Below, in pieces: positions 61,123 through 64,000 of a DNA stretch of 64,000 bases. The translations under genes and the position numbers were made by a program. The stretch is from positions 35,004 through 99,003 of IMG/VR virus record IMGVR_UViG_3300037521_000345; one strand, given 5' to 3'. Below the pieces are notes generated by a model. The model did not search any database and was not told the origin of the DNA. It worked only from the letters and a program-made list of their open reading frames with translations. Position 1 is the stretch's first letter; every line of letters starts with the position of its first letter. The DNA comes from a virus.

Positions 61123-61905
61123 TCAGAACGAGTACACCATACGAAAAAAATTGCCCACTAAATCAATATCTATTACTTCCTCAAAACCACAGTGTTGACA
61201 GGTACTCAACATCTTTAATTCAATACCATACTTTCCAAAAGTGTCTTTATATTTTCCATAGAGAAATCTTTTATCTTTAGAAGGAAGACTTCTATAAGCA
61301 TCAATTATATCTTCTCTTTCAGAATAGACAATACTATCCCCACCCTTTTCTGGATTTTGATAAAACTTTTGAATGATTAAAGTCTCTGTAAATATATCTA
61401 AATTAGCACTTCCTCTTTGACTTTTTAAAGAAATAACCTCATCCCATAGAGTAGGTTGTTTCAACGTAACAAATACAGTTTTAGAAACAGGTAATTCAAT
61501 ATCAAATTCCTTACTAATAATATCTCCATTTGGATAAGATTCCATGCTGAATGTTTCTGAAGCTTTAACTGTTACAGGATATCCTTTATCACAAGAACTG
61601 CATGTAACATCATAGTTTCTAATATCCTCATAAGTAATATGATATAAACCATATAGTAAAGCATCTCTATCTTTTAAAGTAGTCTGTTTCAACCAGGTAT
61701 CATAACTTTTAATAGCATCTGGTTTTTTGACAAACGCATCATAAATACACTTATTCAAATGATCATTTGCTTTAGTTGGAGTTAAGAAACTAGCTTTGAG
61801 ACGTTCTTCTTCTTGAACATTTAATGATCTAACGTGATACGATAAATTTGTTTGTGGGGTTATTACTTCATATTCTGGATACTTAATATCAAATCCTTTA
61901 AACAT
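61123..61905 (-). CDS. baseplate hub-type protein (T4 gp26-like, PF12322-type)
   Basis: 260 residues from the ATG at 61905 (GAAAGGAG eight bases upstream; a TTG at 61923 is rejected). Contains two CxxC pairs, 'VTCSSCDKGY' and 'STCQHCGFEE', and 'ALLYGLYHITYEDIRNYDV', which is the look of the T4_baseplate family that includes gp26. Such proteins help assemble the hub or act as tape-measure chaperones. The end overlaps a second open frame (see 61144). Confidence 0.7.
   Translation of the reverse strand: MFKGFDIKYPEYEVITPQTNLSYHVRSLNVQEEERLKASFLTPTKANDHLNKCIYDAFVKKPDAIKSYDTWLKQTTLKDRDALLYGLYHITYEDIRNYDVTCSSCDKGYPVTVKASETFSMESYPNGDIISKEFDIELPVSKTVFVTLKQPTLWDEVISLKSQRGSANLDIFTETLIIQKFYQNPEKGGDSIVYSEREDIIDAYRSLPSKDKRFLYGKYKDTFGKYGIELKMLSTCQHCGFEEVIDIDLVGNFFRMVYSF
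61144..61150 (-). promoter_or_regulatory. candidate programmed frameshift site (seven T on the coding strand)
   Basis: On the coding strand the codons GGC AAT TTT TTT CGT contain TTTTTTT. A +1 (or -2) shift inside the 35-base overlap 61123-61157 would extend the gp26-like protein by about 70 residues. Position near the end of a hub/tail-chaperone type gene is where phages use such shifts. Confidence 0.4.
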
Positions 61906-61943
61906 AACTCTATCTCCTTTCAATTCTCATTTATTAAAATTTT

Positions 61944-61982
61944 TACTACTTCCTGAAAATATCTCTATAACAGGAAGTAGTA
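61944..61982 (-). terminator. 12-pair hairpin between tail tube and hub genes
   Basis: TACTACTTCCTG (61944-61955) and CAGGAAGTAGTA (61971-61982) pair perfectly around 15 bases. In the minus-strand transcript it follows the tail tube gene. The run behind it is AAATTTTAAT, so it may only partly terminate and thus lower expression of the genes downstream of the abundant tube protein. Confidence 0.55.
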
Positions 61983-61996
61983 TTTTCATAACCTTA

Positions 61997-62719
61997 TTAT
62001 GTAGCTGAGTTCATAATATTTCCGTAATCTTCAATAACGTCTGCTTTAATTGCATATACATCATCTGCTAACATTTGACATTTTTCTTTAACCCATTGTT
62101 CATGCCATACATAGTCACAGTTAAACTCAATTTCTACATCCAGTCTACCTACTGTTTCTACATCACTTGTAAAAAGATCTTGTGGATCTTTTGTTGGAAA
62201 AACACCGTCATATGCTGCATAATATTCAACTGTTTTTGCATCAGGTGCTGTTGTCCAGTAATACATTACACACGCATAAGTTGATTTAGTGTAACCACTA
62301 AGGTTGTCGCCATCAATTAGATTAGCTGTTCCAGTACGATAATCTCTTATCATCTTGATCCAACCATGAAAAATATTTAAAAGTGGTATTCCATTGAATT
62401 CTAAAAACTTTACAGAAACAGAATTTCCATAATCAATGTTTCCTGGAACTGCCCACTTTACTCCACCCAATCCTGTGAACTCAACCTTATTTAGAGTTCC
62501 TCCAGGAGGGGTAACGGATAAACATGAAGCTGCTAAAATATTTCCAATTTGTTTTGTAGTCATATCATCAGCATATTTCGGAAGACCATTTGGAATACTA
62601 GCAAAATATACAAAGTGATAACCGCTTAGATATGGATCAGCTACACCAGCAACTGTTCCGCCAAAATTTCTAGTCAATCTATTATTTGGCACTTTAGCAA
62701 AAGAATTTTTAATGCCCAT
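61997..62719 (-). CDS. tail tube protein, T4 gp19-like
   Basis: 240 residues. 'NRLTRNFGGTVAGVADPYLS' start, then 'LAASCLSVTPPGGTLNKVEF', 'YGNSVSVKFLEFNGIPLLNI' and 'WIKMIRDYRTG' are the gp19-type tube pattern (P..L..VEF.G..G..W..PG; V..EF.....P....W.R.I.D). GGAGG is ahead of the ATG. Forms the inner tube of the contractile tail, hundreds of copies per particle. Confidence 0.85.
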   Translation of the reverse strand: MGIKNSFAKVPNNRLTRNFGGTVAGVADPYLSGYHFVYFASIPNGLPKYADDMTTKQIGNILAASCLSVTPPGGTLNKVEFTGLGGVKWAVPGNIDYGNSVSVKFLEFNGIPLLNIFHGWIKMIRDYRTGTANLIDGDNLSGYTKSTYACVMYYWTTAPDAKTVEYYAAYDGVFPTKDPQDLFTSDVETVGRLDVEIEFNCDYVWHEQWVKEKCQMLADDVYAIKADVIEDYGNIMNSAT

Positions 62720-62736
62720 CTTATAATACCTCCAAA

Positions 62737-63228
62737 TTAAACTTTCATTCTCGATCTAATAATTTTCTTAACAGAATCCCAATCTCCATTCGTTATTGTA
62801 ATTGCTTTATCGTCAATATAAAATTTAGCTCCTAATTTTTCTGAAGTAATTCTATTAAAATAAATTTCGTGATCAGTTAAATAATTTTCAATATTTTTTA
62901 TCTCTTTTAAATGATCTCCACCTATTTCTTCCGCATTTTCTTTTGAAGCACGAGTTGTGAATATAACAATTTCAAAACCCATTCCTTTTAACCAGTCTAT
63001 TGCTTCTTTAGCTCCATCAAATGGTTCCTCATAAAGTGATCCATCTTGATAACCCTTTGAATATTTAAATATTGTATTATCAAAGTCTATCATTACTCTT
63101 TGACTGGCATTAGAATTTATTACCTTTTCTTCATAGTATTTAATAACTTTCTTTTTTTTAGTAGCGAATCCCATAGGAAAAACGGACTCACTATTTTGTA
63201 TTTTTTTCAGATAATCTCTAATTTTCAT
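62737..63228 (-). CDS. HAD-superfamily phosphatase/hydrolase
   Basis: 163 residues. Motif I 'VMIDFDNTIFKY' (DxDxT/N near residue 48), motif II 'IVIFTTRAS', and motif IV 'AKFYIDDKAI' with the C-terminal DD. A 45-residue N-terminal lead is not part of the HAD core. Resembles phage nucleotidase or polynucleotide 3'-phosphatase-like HAD proteins, substrate unknown. First gene of the minus-strand operon. Confidence 0.8.
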   Translation of the reverse strand: MKIRDYLKKIQNSESVFPMGFATKKKKVIKYYEEKVINSNASQRVMIDFDNTIFKYSKGYQDGSLYEEPFDGAKEAIDWLKGMGFEIVIFTTRASKENAEEIGGDHLKEIKNIENYLTDHEIYFNRITSEKLGAKFYIDDKAITITNGDWDSVKKIIRSRMKV

Positions 63229-63248
63229 ATATTCAAATGCTCCGTTAA

Positions 63249-63265
63249 GTAAACATCAAGTTTAC
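63249..63265. promoter_or_regulatory. short inverted repeat in the divergent intergenic region
   Basis: GTAAAC-ATCAA-GTTTAC lies 20 bases upstream of the minus-strand HAD gene and 30 before the plus-strand promoter-like element. A possible operator controlling the divergent pair. The rest of 63229-63385 holds only the promoter-like copy and a ribosome binding site. Confidence 0.35.
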
Positions 63266-63295
63266 ATTTTGTTCTAAGAAAATATCCACATCTCG

Positions 63296-63329
63296 TTTAA
63301 AAAATAGATCTATATATATTAATAATTGA
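63296..63329 (+). promoter_or_regulatory. promoter-like element, copy 2 (phage RNAP promoter candidate)
   Basis: 32 of 34 bases match the copy at 6214-6247, including the whole ATCTATATATATTAATAA core. It ends 56 bases before the ATG of the small membrane protein, in the divergent gap where a rightward promoter is needed. Confidence 0.62.
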
Positions 63330-63385
63330 ATAGGAAAATATTTTTATCTTTTTTTAACCAACCATTTCAGGGAGGAGTACAAACG

Positions 63386-63637
63386 ATGGATGATATTAAA
63401 ATTTCAGAAGAAAAAATCAAGTATGTAATTAAAACATTAAATGAACAGTGGGATAAAAATGATCCACTTATTAGAACTGTTGCAACAATAATTGGCGTTA
63501 TAACACTATTATTTATACCTATTTTATTTTCGTTGATTATAATTTTATTATTTGGAGGGCAAAGAGTTCTTTATCATATGATGGAATTAAAGAAGAAGGA
63601 ATCTTATGATGAAGTCGATGAAACAAATAACACATAA
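63386..63637 (+). CDS. small single-pass membrane protein, 83 aa
   Basis: ATG at 63386 with GGGAGGAG seven bases upstream; an in-frame TTG at 63326 falls inside the promoter-like element and is rejected. Charged N-terminus, one long hydrophobic segment (about residues 33-56, 'IIGVITLLFIPILFSLIIIL'), then a charged tail, so a membrane anchor. No family recognised. Its promoter-like element is shared only with the Y-RNA-like array, which hints at early expression. Confidence 0.72.
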   Translation: MDDIKISEEKIKYVIKTLNEQWDKNDPLIRTVATIIGVITLLFIPILFSLIIILLFGGQRVLYHMMELKKKESYDEVDETNNT

Positions 63638-64000
63638 AATTAATGATTACTCAAATATTACATACTATTATAATAAACATTTTAAGACAGATCGATATGA
63701 AGTATTTTATAATTCTGAAATTGGACTTCAAATATTAAGAGGAATAAACGGTCTGGAAGATCCTATTGTTTTAGATTATCCCATACTATTAGACATTGGA
63801 ATTATGGGTCACTGTAAAAATAAATGTGCTATTTGCTATCAAAGTAATGAAATAGAAAAACACATGTCTCTTAAAAATTTTAAATTGATAATGGATCAAA
63901 CAAAGTATCGAGTTAATGAAGCTGCACTGGGTGGTAGAGGAGATCCAAATCATCATCCCCAATTTAAAGACATTGTTGAATATGCCATCAAACGTGATGT
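63606..64000 (+). CDS. radical SAM protein, N-terminal part (3'-truncated by window edge)
   Basis: Starts inside the end of the membrane protein gene (32-base overlap); ATG ATG at 63606/63609, GGAA upstream. The 4Fe-4S motif C-x3-C-x2-C is in 'GHCKNKCAICY' about residue 79-87, followed by 'ALGGRGDPNHHPQF', similar to radical SAM maturases. The gene runs off the window. It is a different protein from the radical SAM gene at 26927. Confidence 0.78.
   Translation, partial: MMKSMKQITHKINDYSNITYYYNKHFKTDRYEVFYNSEIGLQILRGINGLEDPIVLDYPILLDIGIMGHCKNKCAICYQSNEIEKHMSLKNFKLIMDQTKYRVNEAALGGRGDPNHHPQFKDIVEYAIKRD

Noticed and set aside
63326-63385. TTG start extending the small membrane protein by 20 residues
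   Set aside because: The TTG lies in the promoter-like element and has no RBS; the ATG at 63386 follows GGGAGGAG.

Overview
The window is part of a large, AT-rich tailed-phage genome, that is, a jumbo myovirus rather than a bacterial chromosome. The evidence is two separate sets of multisubunit RNA polymerase beta and beta' genes, a T4-type terminase large subunit, contractile-tail and baseplate genes (gp6-, gp25-, gp19- and gp26-like), T4-type recombination and topoisomerase genes (gp46/47, UvsW-like, gp39/gp52-like), tight gene packing with ATGA/TAATG overlaps, and many small unrecognised ORFs. The standard genetic code fits throughout. Strong GGAGG-type ribosome binding sites precede most genes. 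The host cannot be named from the sequence.

Layout. (1) 1-6.2 kb: the end of a first beta' gene, a full beta gene with a long N-terminal extension, and two small genes. (2) 6.2-9.9 kb: a promoter-like sequence, an array of six related hairpin RNAs plus one unrelated hairpin, a TROVE/vWA (Ro60-like) gene, a companion gene and a hairpin-rich intergenic region. The RNAs look like bacterial Y RNAs, and two of them carry tRNA-like D, anticodon and T arms. (3) 9.9-14.4 kb: zinc-site proteins, then a MoxR-type AAA+ ATPase paired with a vWA/metallopeptidase protein. (4) 14.4-20.3 kb: two type II topoisomerase subunits flanking an adenine methyltransferase and a Bpu10I-like restriction endonuclease. 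(5) 20.3-28.7 kb: QueD, an SF2 helicase, small paralogues, SbcD/SbcC-type nuclease genes and a radical SAM/SPASM protein. (6) 28.7-35.8 kb: what looks like a complete ubiquitin-like conjugation cassette, with a large protein carrying a possible E2-like domain, a JAMM protease with zinc ribbons, an E1/ThiF, a beta-grasp Ubl, a second ThiF-like protein and a small protein with an E2-like HPN...C motif. (7) 35.7-42.3 kb: the second RNA polymerase, complete beta' and beta, whose first gene overlaps the end of the Ubl operon. (8) 42.3-48.2 kb: FolE2, a TIM-barrel protein, a methyltransferase and unknowns, ending at a clear intrinsic terminator. (9) 48.3-63.2 kb: tail hub, terminase, tape measure and baseplate genes, the last group on the minus strand. 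(10) 63.3-64 kb: a second copy of the promoter-like sequence, a small membrane protein and the start of a radical SAM gene.

How the parts may work together. The two polymerases would make transcription largely independent of the host enzyme; the one whose beta has the long N-terminal extension may be the virion-packaged one (inference). FolE2 and QueD are two steps of 7-deazaguanine synthesis and could feed DNA or RNA modification. The two most unusual systems are the Ro60/Y-RNA-like module and the Ubl cassette, both built from families with known biochemistry but in arrangements worth separate study. All functions are assigned by motif reading; no database search was run.
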